DNA of 64,000 nt from OLB6 sp964467455 (GTDB taxonomy: Bacteria > Bacteroidota > Ignavibacteria > Kapaibacteriales > Kapaibacteriaceae): contig CAYXQJ010000006.1 in the NCBI GenBank assembly GCA_964467455.1, forward strand, positions 62,001-126,000, read 5' to 3'. The notes below the pieces were generated by a model. It was not told the DNA's origin. It saw only the letters and a program-made list of their open reading frames with translations, and did no database searches. Of this stretch, positions 7,544 through 17,244 are shown piece after piece (the first letter of the stretch is position 1; each line of letters opens with the position of its first letter). The translations under genes and the position numbers were made by a program.

Positions 7544-7633
7544 CCTCCTTCAGGTCTCCTTCAGGTCTCCTTCAGGTCTCCTTCAGGTCTCCTTCAGGTC
7601 TCCTTTAGGTCTCCTTCAGGTCTCCTTCAGGTC
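7544..7633. repeat. CTCCTTCAGGT 11-bp tandem array
   Basis: About eight units of CTCCTTCAGGT, read ACCTGAAGGAG on the minus strand. It begins a few bases after the stop of the upstream permease gene (7637-8884), just as the 44312-44452 array follows the RND-TolC stop in the same orientation relative to the gene. Confidence 0.92.
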
Positions 7634-7636
7634 GCG

Positions 7637-8884
7637 TTATTCGTAACGTAATGCTTCTATCGGATCCAACCCCGCAGCCCGATATGCCGGATACAATCCA
7701 AAGCCGACACCGATGAGGGTGCAGGCGATAATGCTGAAGATGACGGCGAACCACGGCGGCTGGAAGGTGAGACCGGGCATGGTGGTCGCACGCACTAACG
7801 CAGCAGCACCCCACGAGATCAGGAGGCCGCCGACCATGCCGGTGAGGCCGCCGAGCTGACATAACGTGACACTTTCGATGAGGAACTGACGGACGATCCA
7901 CCGACGCTTGGCACCGAGGGCTTTGCGGACACCGATCTCTCGCGTCCGCTCCTTGACGCTCACCAACATCATGTTCATGATGCCAATGCCGGCAGCAAGC
8001 AGAGCGCCGATGCCGCTGATCCATGCTACCACGACGATGGCGATGGTGAGGTTGCCGAACTGTCCGGAGAGCGCGTCGTTCGTGTCGATCTCGAAATCAT
8101 TTTCTTGCCACGGCTTCACCCCGCGCAACGTGCGCATGATGCCCGTGGCTTCATCCATCGTTGCCGGAAGCGCATCGGCACTGACGGCCTTGACGGAGAT
8201 GTCAACGCTCGTGTCCCAAAACATCACATAATATTTGGTGAACACACTCAGCGGGATCAAGACGCGGTTGTCCTGACTTTGTCCGAGCACGCCGCCCTTC
8301 TTCTCCAACACTCCAACGATCATGAACTCCTGGTTCTTGATCGTTATGGTGCGTCCGACCGGATCTGCCCCCTGAAAAAGGCCTTCTTCAAGGTCCGTTC
8401 CGATGATGGCGACGTTGGTACCGATCATCACTTCTTGTTCTGTAAAGGGGCGACCGGATTGTAGCGTGACGGCGTTGACCTCGAAGTACATGTGGTCGGC
8501 ACCGATCACCGAGACGTCGGGATTGGTTGACTGTTCGCCGGCCTTGACGGTGTAGCCGCTGGCCGTGTTGCTGACGGTGATCAACGACGTAGTGGTCATG
8601 CTCTCACGCAACTCACGTGCGATCTCGGGCGTGATGTTTTTACGCTTGGCATACTTGCGCCAGTTTTGTCCGAACTGGATGTTCGGCGTACGCTGGATCA
8701 ATAACGAGTGTTCGCCGAGGTCGACAAGCTGCGTGCTGACGGTTTGCTGCAGCGTGTTGGTGATGCCGCTAGATGCGATGATGGCAAAGACGCCGATGCC
8801 GATGCTCAATAGCGTGAGACTCGACCGAAGCTTGTTGGCTCGGACGGCATCAACGGCCATGGCAATGGATTCAGCGATATGCAT
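7637..8884 (-). CDS. ABC transporter permease, MacB/FtsX type (second of pair)
   Basis: 415 aa. One N-terminal helix (NKLRSSLTLLSIGIGVFAII), a large periplasmic MacB_PCD domain (residues ~45-270), then three C-terminal helices with SVKERTREIGVRKALGAKRR, the FtsX signature that couples to the ATPase. It lies 3 bp downstream of a homologous permease and ends the five-gene efflux operon. MacB-type pumps act as mechanotransmitters that push substrates from the periplasm through MacA and a TolC channel. Two non-identical permease half-units would pair with one ATPase. The substrate is unknown. Confidence 0.92.
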   Translation of the reverse strand: MHIAESIAMAVDAVRANKLRSSLTLLSIGIGVFAIIASSGITNTLQQTVSTQLVDLGEHSLLIQRTPNIQFGQNWRKYAKRKNITPEIARELRESMTTTSLITVSNTASGYTVKAGEQSTNPDVSVIGADHMYFEVNAVTLQSGRPFTEQEVMIGTNVAIIGTDLEEGLFQGADPVGRTITIKNQEFMIVGVLEKKGGVLGQSQDNRVLIPLSVFTKYYVMFWDTSVDISVKAVSADALPATMDEATGIMRTLRGVKPWQENDFEIDTNDALSGQFGNLTIAIVVVAWISGIGALLAAGIGIMNMMLVSVKERTREIGVRKALGAKRRWIVRQFLIESVTLCQLGGLTGMVGGLLISWGAAALVRATTMPGLTFQPPWFAVIFSIIACTLIGVGFGLYPAYRAAGLDPIEALRYE

Positions 8885-8887
8885 GCG

Positions 8888-10144
8888 CTATTCAAATCGT
8901 AATGCTTCAACAGGGTCGAGTGCTGCAGCACGTCGTGCAGGAAGGAGTCCTGCCAACAAACCGACCACAACCGACACACTGATAGCGATCAATAACAAGT
9001 CGAAGGGGATGAAGGGGCTGACCACAGACATCCATTCAAATTCCAGCGGGCCCATGGCGATCCATCGTGCGGTACCGACGATCAACTGCGAGATCGGAAG
9101 CGCAATAACGGCGCCGGTGAGACATAACAACGCCGACTCGATGAGGAACTGAGACAAGATCGAAGAACGTCGCGCACCGATGGCTTTGCGTATGCCGATC
9201 TCTTTTGTGCGCTCAGTGACGGAGACGAACATGATGTTCATGATGCCGATCGATCCCACGATGAAGGCCAGCACAGTGAGACCAATGCCGACGAGCCAGA
9301 TCACCAAACGGATGGTGCTCACCTGCGAATCAAAGGCCTGCATCTCATTCACCGAGAAGTCGTCTTCGTCATGCGGAGAGAGGTTGCGGATCTCGCGCAT
9401 GTGGCCAACAGCTTCATCGCGTACGATGTTGAGCAAACGTTCATTGCCGGCCTTGATGGCTACACTAAAGCTGCGGTCGTAAAAGCCAAAAGCAGCGCGG
9501 AATGCACCGAGAGGAATGAAGACCTGATTGTCGATGAAGTCCATGAAGATGAAGCCGCGCTTCTCCACCACACCAATGATGCGGAAGGGAATACCGGCGA
9601 TCTTGATGGAGCGTCCAACGGCGCCACCGTCAGGGAATAGCGTCTTGTGCACGCCGTAGCCGATCACCACCACGTTCTGTGTTTGGATGTCTTCGGCTTC
9701 GGCAAACCACCGTCCCTCCATACATGTGCCTGCCGGTGTTGCGCCGTATTCAAACGTCGTGCCTTGGATCGAACACATCACCGTCTTGTTGTCATACGCC
9801 ACAGAGCCGCCCCACTTGCGAGCGAGAGGGATGACACTTTCGGCCGACTCCATGCGGGCCTTGAGCATCTCGGCTTGTTGCAGGGTGATGTTCTTGCGTG
9901 ATTCGAGTTTGCGCCAGTTCTTGCCCCCTGACCATGACCATTTGTCGATGTAGAGCATGTCACGGCCGATGATACCGATGGTCTGTTCCCATACGGCATC
10001 GAGTCCCTTGATCGTCCATCCCATCACCACCACCAAGACAACGCCGACCACGACTCCCGACGTGGTCAGGATCGAGCGCATCACGTTGATGCGCAATGCA
10101 TCCGTGGCGATGCGAAACGATTCACCGATCTCAGACAGTCGCAT
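8888..10144 (-). CDS. ABC transporter permease, MacB/FtsX type (first of pair)
   Basis: 418 aa with the same plan as the next gene: an N-terminal helix after ALRINVMRSILTT, a periplasmic MacB_PCD domain, and an FtsX domain with SVTERTKEIGIRKAIGARRS. It probably forms a heterodimer with the neighbouring permease. Its start overlaps the ATPase gene by 14 bp, showing tight translational coupling. Confidence 0.92.
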   Translation of the reverse strand: MRLSEIGESFRIATDALRINVMRSILTTSGVVVGVVLVVVMGWTIKGLDAVWEQTIGIIGRDMLYIDKWSWSGGKNWRKLESRKNITLQQAEMLKARMESAESVIPLARKWGGSVAYDNKTVMCSIQGTTFEYGATPAGTCMEGRWFAEAEDIQTQNVVVIGYGVHKTLFPDGGAVGRSIKIAGIPFRIIGVVEKRGFIFMDFIDNQVFIPLGAFRAAFGFYDRSFSVAIKAGNERLLNIVRDEAVGHMREIRNLSPHDEDDFSVNEMQAFDSQVSTIRLVIWLVGIGLTVLAFIVGSIGIMNIMFVSVTERTKEIGIRKAIGARRSSILSQFLIESALLCLTGAVIALPISQLIVGTARWIAMGPLEFEWMSVVSPFIPFDLLLIAISVSVVVGLLAGLLPARRAAALDPVEALRFE

Positions 10145-10847
10145 GGGCTTCGTTCGGTAGGTCGGATTCGATCAGACCATCGCGCAATCGCACGATGCGG
10201 TGTGCATGACGGGCAATGTCTTCTTCGTGCGTTACCAAGATCACCGTGTTGCCGGCCTGCCACAGCTCATTGAACAAGGCCATGATGTCCTGTCCGGTCT
10301 TGGAGTCAAGGTTGCCCGTGGGTTCGTCGGCAAGAATGATCGAGGGCGACGTGACCAGCGCACGGGCAATGGCCACACGCTGACGTTGTCCGCCGGAGAG
10401 TTCGTTGGGACGATGGTCCATTCGGTCAGCCAGGCCCACACGCGTAAGTGCCTGCTCTGCGCGGTCGTGTCGTTCGGTTGTGCTCACTCCGGCATAGACC
10501 AACGGAAGTTCCACGTTCTGCAGTGCCGTTGCTCGCGGCAACAAGTTGAAGGTCTGAAACACGAAGCCGATCTCGCGATTGCGGATCTCAGCAAGGTCGT
10601 CGTCGCTCATGTCCGACACACTATCGCCATTGAACAGGTACGTGCCCGCCGATGGCGTATCGAGACAGCCCAGCATGTTCATCAACGTACTCTTGCCGCT
10701 GCCGGAAGGGCCCATGATGGCGATGTATTCGTTACGCCCAATGGTCAACGACACATCACGTAGTGCGTGCACCTCTTCATGGCCCATCTCATAGACCTTT
10801 GAGATGTGGCGAATATCGATGATGGCATCCATGGCCGACTCGCTCAT
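10131..10847 (-). CDS. ABC transporter ATP-binding protein, MacB/LolD type
   Basis: 238 aa. Walker A GPSGSGKST (residues ~44-52), Q-loop VFQTFNLLP, signature LSGGQRQRVAIARAL, Walker B IILADEPTGNLDS and switch His in LVTHEEDIA are all present. LPRATALQNVELPL is typical of the LolD/MacB subfamily. It supplies ATP hydrolysis for the two FtsX-type permeases downstream. The ATG overlaps the stop of the adaptor gene (ATGA). Confidence 0.95.
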   Translation of the reverse strand: MSESAMDAIIDIRHISKVYEMGHEEVHALRDVSLTIGRNEYIAIMGPSGSGKSTLMNMLGCLDTPSAGTYLFNGDSVSDMSDDDLAEIRNREIGFVFQTFNLLPRATALQNVELPLVYAGVSTTERHDRAEQALTRVGLADRMDHRPNELSGGQRQRVAIARALVTSPSIILADEPTGNLDSKTGQDIMALFNELWQAGNTVILVTHEEDIARHAHRIVRLRDGLIESDLPNEAHATV

Positions 10848-12142
10848 GGGTTCTGCCTCATCTTGTCGAACCGCTCCTTGCGTGCCTTCGGATCTTCGAC
10901 GCTGATCTTGGATCCTTCCGACAACAACTTGCTCACGGCTTGATAGGGGGCGGTCACGACACGCTCACCCTTTTGCAGACCGGAGACGATCTCGATAAAA
11001 CCCTGGTCGCTGATGCCAAGCTCTACGCCTCGGCTGCGCACCGTTGCGCCGTCCGTGGTCCACACCATGCTCTTCGGTCGGTTGCGTTTTGTGGCAGCTT
11101 CTTTCGACTTGTCCTTAACACGCCAGTCTTCTTCTTGCGACTGGCCGTTGGTTTCTTTGTTGACGGTGACGGCTTGGATCGGTACGGCCAATACATTTTC
11201 CTTCGTCTCGGTCTCGATGTCGACGCTAACGCTCATCCCCGGACGGAACCGTGAATCGATATCGATGAAGCGAATGCGCACTTGAAAGTTCACAACTTCT
11301 TCCTGCGTGCCGACTCCTGACGTTACGGGACTGTGGCTGATCTCATAAACGACGCCACGATAGGACTTTTCCGGAAGTGCGTCGACGCGTACACGGGCAG
11401 TGTCGCCGACGCTCAACAATGCAACGTCGTTCTCATCCACATCCACCCATGCATTCATGATGCTGAGGTCGGCAATGCGCATGATCTCCGTTCCCTGCAT
11501 CTGTGCTGTGCCCACCACTTTCTCACCTTTTTCAACGGCGAGATAGGTGACCACGCCGCTCATCGGTGCCGTGATCGTGGTCCGCGATGCCGTTGCTTGT
11601 GTTTGTTTCAGGGCACCGGTCTGCCGATCAAGTTCGGCTTTTGCTTGCGAGTAACGCGCCGCTGCGCTCTCATAGGCGGCCTTCGCGCGGTCCATTTCTT
11701 CACGCGTGGCGTAGTCCTTCTTGTAGAGTTCGCTCACACGCTTCAGGTCGGCTTCTGAACGATCGCGCTCGGCCTTGGCGATATTGATCGCCATGCGACT
11801 GGATTCCACGCCGGCGCGGGTTTGTTCGAGCTGCGTCTCCAGAATGTCGGGCTGAATGCGCACAAGCAACTGTCCTGCCTGCACCGTATCGCCATCGCGC
11901 ACGCCGAGGAAGATGATCTCGCCGCTGGCTTCCGAGGAGATCTTCACCATGAATTCCGGCTGGATCTTGCCGATGGCATTGACGGTCTGGACGATGGTGC
12001 GCGTGCCGACGGGTTCCACGCTCACAAAGACCGGTGGTTCTTTTTTGAAGACGGTCATCCACAGTGCCGCGCCGACGACGATGATGCCGAGGAGCAACAG
12101 CGTGATGATCAATCCACTACGTGATTTCTTTTTCTTGGCCAT
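10844..12142 (-). CDS. MacA/HlyD-family periplasmic adaptor
   Basis: About 432 aa. An N-terminal anchor helix (SGLIITLLLLGIIVVGAALW) follows the basic AKKKKS segment. The rest has a lipoyl half-motif (KISSEASGEIIFLGVRDGD), a long helical hairpin (~95-190), the second lipoyl half (SRTTITAPMSGVVTYLAV) and beta-barrel/MP domains with FRPGMSVSVDIETE. It bridges the MacB-like permeases and the TolC partner encoded just upstream. The ATG at 12142 lies 2 bp after the TolC stop; a TTG at 12148 would overlap it. Confidence 0.92.
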   Translation of the reverse strand: MAKKKKSRSGLIITLLLLGIIVVGAALWMTVFKKEPPVFVSVEPVGTRTIVQTVNAIGKIQPEFMVKISSEASGEIIFLGVRDGDTVQAGQLLVRIQPDILETQLEQTRAGVESSRMAINIAKAERDRSEADLKRVSELYKKDYATREEMDRAKAAYESAAARYSQAKAELDRQTGALKQTQATASRTTITAPMSGVVTYLAVEKGEKVVGTAQMQGTEIMRIADLSIMNAWVDVDENDVALLSVGDTARVRVDALPEKSYRGVVYEISHSPVTSGVGTQEEVVNFQVRIRFIDIDSRFRPGMSVSVDIETETKENVLAVPIQAVTVNKETNGQSQEEDWRVKDKSKEAATKRNRPKSMVWTTDGATVRSRGVELGISDQGFIEIVSGLQKGERVVTAPYQAVSKLLSEGSKISVEDPKARKERFDKMRQNP

Positions 12143-12144
12143 GG

Positions 12145-13497
12145 TCAAGGCTCTCTGAACATTCCGGTGGCAAATTCAACATAGGTGCGTGCATCAAGGT
12201 AGGCGTAGACGGCCGTGACGCGATTGATCCGCGCCGTGATGAGCTGGTAGTTCGCTTGTTGGACCTCGACCAATTGCGCGCCCCCTACATTGAAGCGTTC
12301 TTGCATGGCGTCGAAGTTGGTCACGGCAGACTTCAAAGCACGCTCCGTGATGTCGAGTCCCTTTTCTGACGCTTGAAGTTGCAGATAGGCGCGCCGGACA
12401 TTCTGCGAGATCTGCTGCACAAGGCGGTCGATGTCGAGTTGGCTCCGCATGTGATTGTACTTCGCATTCTCGATGTTGAGGTTCGTATTGAACTGGTCGA
12501 ACAACGGAACGCGGAAGTTGAGGCCTACATACCATTGACCTTGACGGTCGAAGTTCTCGAACTCGAAGTTGCGCCACACGTAGCCGCCATTGGCTGTGAG
12601 CGTTGGCCAGTAGCCGGCCGATGCTTGCGTGATGGTAGCAGCCGCAGCTTCTTCACGATCGCGGAGGGCCTTGATGTCGGGGCGCGAGTCCATCGCTCGC
12701 TGCACCGATGCCGATTCGTTGCCGATGGTCTTGCGGAAGTCTTCGATCTGCTGGCTTGTGGCTTCGCTAGGCATCACGGTGTTGTCGAATTCCGATGGCT
12801 GTGTCGGATCCACACACATCAACGTCAGCAGGTTCACCTTTGCCAGATCGTGGTCATTCTCGGCCTGGACGACGGCCGTCTCTTGATTAGCGACCTCTGT
12901 CTCCTGCGACAGTAGTTGTGTGATCGGGGCACGTCCGTTGTCGTACAATGCCTTGACGCGATCATACGTGATCCTGCTCAGTGCCAGTGCCTCTTTACGC
13001 GCCCGCACAACTTGTTCGGTACGAAGCACTTCGATGTACTGCCGCGTCACATTGAACGCTACCAACATCCGTTGGTATTGAATGTCCTTTTCAGCGGCAT
13101 CAACGTTCGACTTCGCGGCATCATAGCTTGCTTCACGACGAAATCCATTGAACAACGTCCACTGCAGCGTGCCATTCATCGAATAGGTATTGGGAAGGGG
13201 CTCACCACGGATCGGAACGCCGTTCACGATCGAGATCTGTTCGTTGAGGTTGGTCAGCTGACGCGAATACGTCATGCCGAAGTCGGCGCCGGGTAGGTAT
13301 TGTCCGAAGGCCTGCGTGAGCGAAGCAGCCGCAGCTCGTGAGTTCGCGTAGGACTGACGCAGATCGAAGTTGCGTTCAAGAGCGGTCTTGATACATTCCT
13401 TCAGGTCGTACCTGCCGCGACTTGCACCGGTCTGCGCCGAGGCAGTGGCGGACGCGACGACCAGAAGTGTGAGGAGGACGCGAAGAAGCATAAACAT
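12145..13497 (-). CDS. TolC-family outer membrane efflux protein
   Basis: 450 aa with a signal peptide (VLLTLLVVASATASAQ). Two OEP repeats follow: LKECIKTALERNFDLRQSYA starts the first, and RPDIKALRDREEAAAATITQASAGYWPT is the typical second-repeat motif. It forms the trimeric outer membrane and periplasmic channel for the pump. It is the first gene of the operon tolC-macA-ATPase-permease-permease. Upstream, CCGTAACTTCGCCC resembles a degenerate TAnnTTTG box. Confidence 0.93.
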   Translation of the reverse strand: MFMLLRVLLTLLVVASATASAQTGASRGRYDLKECIKTALERNFDLRQSYANSRAAAASLTQAFGQYLPGADFGMTYSRQLTNLNEQISIVNGVPIRGEPLPNTYSMNGTLQWTLFNGFRREASYDAAKSNVDAAEKDIQYQRMLVAFNVTRQYIEVLRTEQVVRARKEALALSRITYDRVKALYDNGRAPITQLLSQETEVANQETAVVQAENDHDLAKVNLLTLMCVDPTQPSEFDNTVMPSEATSQQIEDFRKTIGNESASVQRAMDSRPDIKALRDREEAAAATITQASAGYWPTLTANGGYVWRNFEFENFDRQGQWYVGLNFRVPLFDQFNTNLNIENAKYNHMRSQLDIDRLVQQISQNVRRAYLQLQASEKGLDITERALKSAVTNFDAMQERFNVGGAQLVEVQQANYQLITARINRVTAVYAYLDARTYVEFATGMFREP

Positions 13498-13511
13498 GGG
13501 CGAAGTTACGG

Positions 13512-14447
13512 TTATTGACGCACTCGCAGCCGTCGGGATGGGTCTGCCGAGCGGAGCTCAAGGAGCTGTGCATGACTTGACGTGTGATGCTTTCCTTTGA
13601 GCTCTTTCCCGTCGCGGTACTTGACAGCTAACGTGTTCTGCGACGTCGCATACAGGTGGTAAGGGATGTTGAGCTTGGCATCCATGGAGAGCTTACCGAA
13701 TGAAGCGATCACGGCCTCGGTCTTCATGTTGATCTTGTCGGACGTCATGGTCAGTGACGCCAACGCCGTTTGTGTATACTGGATCTGTTTGAAGGACCTT
13801 CCCAAGGTGTCGGCAACGTCGAGCACGCGCCAGAGCGTTGTGTGGGCAAATGCCGGCTCCGGGACGCCGTTCTCTACGAGCAGTGTCGTGTCCTGCACCA
13901 TCCAACTTTGATTCTGCCGTCCGCACGATTCGCCTAACGTTGGCAACAGTAGTGGCGCAAAGGCGCCGCCCGGAGCTAATGCTGCCTTCGTCGAATCATC
14001 AGGTCTCGTGGCATATCGGTTTCCGAGTGAGTCGATCACTACGTAGGCGGTACGTCCCACCCACGGTCCACCTTGTTTTGTGGACGAGTCCGATCCGATC
14101 GAGTGTTTTTCGATCGAACGACGCAGCGTGATCCGCAGATGATAGCGATGGTCGGGCGTGACGGAGTCGCAGATGATGGATACCAACTCCGTACGCAGTT
14201 TCATGAGCGCGGGTTGACCAACGAAGGTGATGCTGTCGTGAGCGTCGATGCTGTAGACGAGTGTATCGCCCCTTACCAGATCATACCGGAAGCAAATCGT
14301 GTCGGGTCCGAGGGGGAGTGTTTTGAAGCCGGATTCGACGGAGATCTGTGATTTGAGGGAATGGGGAATGAGGAATAGGCAATAGACCAGAAGAAGAAGG
14401 GCGAGAGGGTAGAGGGTAGAGGGTTGAGGCGATCGATGGCGAATCAT
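13512..14447 (-). CDS. Secreted protein of unknown function (DUF6263-like)
   Basis: 311 aa. The signal peptide region (PQPSTLYPLALLLLVYCLFLIPHSLKS) is coded by degenerate AGGGTAG/GGGAATG heptamer repeats. The mature part is beta-rich with GDTLVYSIDAHD and ends with a basic tail. It is adjacent to and apparently a paralogue of the next gene (both have a DxxxYD start, ALAPGGAFAPLLLP or similar mid-regions and a C-terminal theta-shaped beta domain), resembling DUF6263 periplasmic proteins. The ATG at 14447 is chosen because the longer reading frame is the complement of the neighbour. Function unknown. Confidence 0.65.
   Translation of the reverse strand: MIRHRSPQPSTLYPLALLLLVYCLFLIPHSLKSQISVESGFKTLPLGPDTICFRYDLVRGDTLVYSIDAHDSITFVGQPALMKLRTELVSIICDSVTPDHRYHLRITLRRSIEKHSIGSDSSTKQGGPWVGRTAYVVIDSLGNRYATRPDDSTKAALAPGGAFAPLLLPTLGESCGRQNQSWMVQDTTLLVENGVPEPAFAHTTLWRVLDVADTLGRSFKQIQYTQTALASLTMTSDKINMKTEAVIASFGKLSMDAKLNIPYHLYATSQNTLAVKYRDGKELKGKHHTSSHAQLLELRSADPSRRLRVRQ
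14350..14440. repeat. GGGAATG / GAGGGTA heptamer repeat in a signal-peptide region
   Basis: GGGAATGGGGAATGAGGAAT followed by AGAGGGTAGAGGGTAGAGGG. It lies inside the N-terminus of the preceding minus-strand gene and codes most of its signal peptide. Confidence 0.75.
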
Positions 14448-14448
14448 C

Positions 14449-15330
14449 TTAAGGGTTCCGACGTTGGGTGAGGTCGAGCACGAGTTTGGTGACCACAGGG
14501 ACGTTGAGGCGTTGTTCGCCGGTGATGTCCATCGTGATCTTGGTGTCCCAAACGGACGTTGACACGACAACGGCGCCGGTGGTGACATCGTGATACGACG
14601 TACCGCGTACGGAGCCGGTACCGTTGAGTTTCATCGACATGGTAGGATTGCTGAAGTCGCCCGATTGTTCGAGATCCGTAGAGGACAGGTCGATCTTCCA
14701 GCATTGGACGCCGAGGGTGTCAACGATGCCGCGATAGGTCATGTGCAAGGTGCCTCGGGTGATCACGCTGCCAAGGCCTTGAGGGGCGATTGTCGTGTCA
14801 ACGAGGTCTGACTCCCAATGATCGCCGGGCGAGACATCGTGATTGGGGAAAGGTACGAGCAACCGATCGAAGATGCGTGTAGAGCGCAGCATCGACATGG
14901 TCTCAGCCGAGTGTTGATGGGTGGCTACGATCGATGACGACATTACCGAGCCGTTGGGTGACATCGTCAGGGTAAGGCGTAGGTCTTTGATCGCAAAGAG
15001 GTCCACGCTGGTGTCCTGCGCCATAAAGCCATCGGTGGTCTCAAGTCGAGTTCTGATCGAGCCGCGGTCATACGTGATGTCGAGCGTCGAGCGGTTCAGG
15101 ACTGACTCGCGAACCTTGAGCGCAATGTCGAGTCCGGTACGAACGGTCGACACCATCGAACGATCCATCACCTTGATGACCTGTTCTGATGAGCTTACGG
15201 CATCGTACCGGAAACTAGAGGAGACGGGAAGTCGGTAGGTAAGACGGATCGCATCGTCCGGCCAAGGGCCTTCATGTGCCGTCGCAACTACAGTGGCAAT
15301 CATGAATAGAAGGGCGATCCGACCGATCAT
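14449..15330 (-). CDS. Secreted protein of unknown function (DUF6263-like)
   Basis: 293 aa with a signal peptide (MIGRIALLFMIATVVATAH). The mature protein is beta-rich: DAIRLTYRLPVSSSFRYD, LDITYDRGSIRTRLET, PGDHWESDLVDTTIAPQG and VVVSTSVWDTKITMD. The PNHDVSPGDHW and IDLSSTDLEQSG blocks are typical of DUF6263-type periplasmic proteins. Its ATG overlaps the typA stop by 4 bp and its stop is 1 bp from the next paralogue's start, so all three are likely one operon. Function unknown. Confidence 0.7.
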   Translation of the reverse strand: MIGRIALLFMIATVVATAHEGPWPDDAIRLTYRLPVSSSFRYDAVSSSEQVIKVMDRSMVSTVRTGLDIALKVRESVLNRSTLDITYDRGSIRTRLETTDGFMAQDTSVDLFAIKDLRLTLTMSPNGSVMSSSIVATHQHSAETMSMLRSTRIFDRLLVPFPNHDVSPGDHWESDLVDTTIAPQGLGSVITRGTLHMTYRGIVDTLGVQCWKIDLSSTDLEQSGDFSNPTMSMKLNGTGSVRGTSYHDVTTGAVVVSTSVWDTKITMDITGEQRLNVPVVTKLVLDLTQRRNP

Positions 15331-17162
15331 AGAGTAGCAGCTTCTCGTTTCTTGGCACGCTGGCGCATCGTTGTGTCGAGGATCTTCTTGCGCAGACGGA
15401 CGCTCACGGGTGTGACCTCCATCAGCTCGTCATCTTCAAGGAATTCGATCGACTGTTCCAACGACAACCGACGCGGCGTGTCGAGTTTTACGATACCATC
15501 GGAACCACTTGAACGCATGTTGGTCAAGTGTTTCGTCCGCGTTGCATTCACACTCAGATCGTCTTCGCGGGCATTCTCGCCGATGATCATTCCTTCGTAC
15601 ACGCTGGTGCCGGGTTCAATGAAGAGCACTCCACGTTCTTGGATCATCTCTAGTGCATAGGCCGTTGCCGGACCGGTCTCCATCGAGACCAGTGCACCAC
15701 GCTGACGTCCGGCGATCGGACCCTTATACGCCGCATATTCGGCGAACGTATGATGGATCACGCCTTCACCGCGCGTCGACGTGAGGAACTCTGTTCTAAA
15801 GCCGATCAATCCGCGAGCGGGGACGTTGAACTCGGTGCGGACGCCGTCCGTACCCGGATTCATCGCCGTCATCTCACCTTTGCGTCGGCCAAGGATCTCG
15901 ATCACGGTACCAACGTGTTCTTGTGGCACATCTACGGTCACATGTTCGATCGGCTCGAGCAGACTGCCGTCTTCGGTGCGCTTGAAGAGCACTTCCGGAC
16001 GTGATACAGCGAACTCAAAACCTTCGCGACGCATCGTTTCGATGAGGATGGCCAACTGCAACTCACCGCGACCCGATACTTTGAACACATCCGGTGAGTC
16101 GGTGTCTTCCACACGCAACGAAACGTTGTTACGGAGCTCCTTGTACAGACGCTCACGCAGCTTCGGCGTGGTCACGAACTTTCCTTCTCGTCCTGCAAGG
16201 GGCGAGGTGTTCACCATGAAATACATGGCGATCGTCGGCTCTTCGATGTTCACGTACGACAGCGGTTCCGTCCGTGACGACTCGGCGATGGTCTCGCCGA
16301 TGTAGACGTTCTCAAAACCGGACAGGGCGATGATATCGCCGGCACCTGCTGCTTCGGTCTCAACGCGGGCGATGCCTTCGAACACGTACATCTTGGTGAT
16401 ACGTGCCGTTTCGCGCGAACCGTCCGGCTTGATCAAGGCAACGTTGTCGCCCGTCTTGACCGTGCCTTCCAAGATGCGTCCCACGGCGATCCGGCCAACG
16501 AAGTCGGACCAATCCAGGGCGCTGATCACCATGCCGAATGGGGCTTCTTGATCGACGGAAGGGGGCGGGATGTGCTTCAAGATGCCTTCGAACAACGGAT
16601 CCAATGTGGTGCTCGGGTCATCGAGCGTCTTCTTGGCGATTCCGTCGCGTCCGATCGCATAATAGACCGGGAAGTCGAGTTGTTCATAGCCGGCGCCCAG
16701 GGCGATGAAGAGCTCCAGGATCTCATCGTACACCTCCTGCGGGCGGGCGTCCTGACGGTCGATCTTGTTGATCACGACCATCGGCTCCAATCCAAGGTCA
16801 AGGGCCTTGCGAAGCACAAAGCGGGTCTGGGGGAGCGGTCCCTCTGCTGCGTCCACCAAGAGGATCACGCCGTCCACCATCGAGAGGATACGCTCTACTT
16901 CGCCACCGAAGTCGGAGTGGCCCGGCGTATCCACGATGTTGATCTTCGTGTCATGCCACCGTACGGCGGCATTCTTGGCCATGATGGTAATACCCCGTTC
17001 TTTTTCGAGGTCGTTGCTATCCATCACACGATCGGCAACCTGTTGGTTTTCGCGAAAGGTCCCACTCTGCTGAAGCATGTGGTCTACCAGGGTCGTCTTG
17101 CCGTGGTCGACGTGGGCAATGATGGCAATGTTGCGGATATCGGTACGTGGTGAGGCGGGCAT
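15327..17162 (-). CDS. typA: Translational GTPase TypA/BipA
   Basis: 611 aa, standard length. G1 AHVDHGKTT (residues ~15-23), switch I ERGITIMAKN, DTPGHSDFGGEVER (G3), NKIDR (G4), then domain II, an EF-G-like domain III/V and the BipA C-terminal domain with TSTRGEGVIHHTF and NMRSSGSDG. TypA binds 70S ribosomes and supports 50S assembly and stress or cold adaptation. ATG at 17162 starts at the conserved core; 17189 would add nine residues and begins right at a promoter-like box. Confidence 0.95.
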   Translation of the reverse strand: MPASPRTDIRNIAIIAHVDHGKTTLVDHMLQQSGTFRENQQVADRVMDSNDLEKERGITIMAKNAAVRWHDTKINIVDTPGHSDFGGEVERILSMVDGVILLVDAAEGPLPQTRFVLRKALDLGLEPMVVINKIDRQDARPQEVYDEILELFIALGAGYEQLDFPVYYAIGRDGIAKKTLDDPSTTLDPLFEGILKHIPPPSVDQEAPFGMVISALDWSDFVGRIAVGRILEGTVKTGDNVALIKPDGSRETARITKMYVFEGIARVETEAAGAGDIIALSGFENVYIGETIAESSRTEPLSYVNIEEPTIAMYFMVNTSPLAGREGKFVTTPKLRERLYKELRNNVSLRVEDTDSPDVFKVSGRGELQLAILIETMRREGFEFAVSRPEVLFKRTEDGSLLEPIEHVTVDVPQEHVGTVIEILGRRKGEMTAMNPGTDGVRTEFNVPARGLIGFRTEFLTSTRGEGVIHHTFAEYAAYKGPIAGRQRGALVSMETGPATAYALEMIQERGVLFIEPGTSVYEGMIIGENAREDDLSVNATRTKHLTNMRSSGSDGIVKLDTPRRLSLEQSIEFLEDDELMEVTPVSVRLRKKILDTTMRQRAKKREAATL

Positions 17163-17188
17163 TGGGATCCGTAAAAACTTGTGAGCCA

Positions 17189-17196
17189 CAAAGTTA
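17189..17196 (-). promoter_or_regulatory. TAACTTTG box upstream of typA
   Basis: The minus strand reads TAACTTTG, an exact match to the TAnnTTTG -7 element of Bacteroidota sigma-A promoters, 27 bp before the typA ATG. No clear -33 TTG is visible at the expected spacing. Confidence 0.5.
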
Positions 17197-17244
17197 CCGC
17201 TAAAATGTTATGTTCGCTGTATCTATTCAGTAACGATTCTCCCC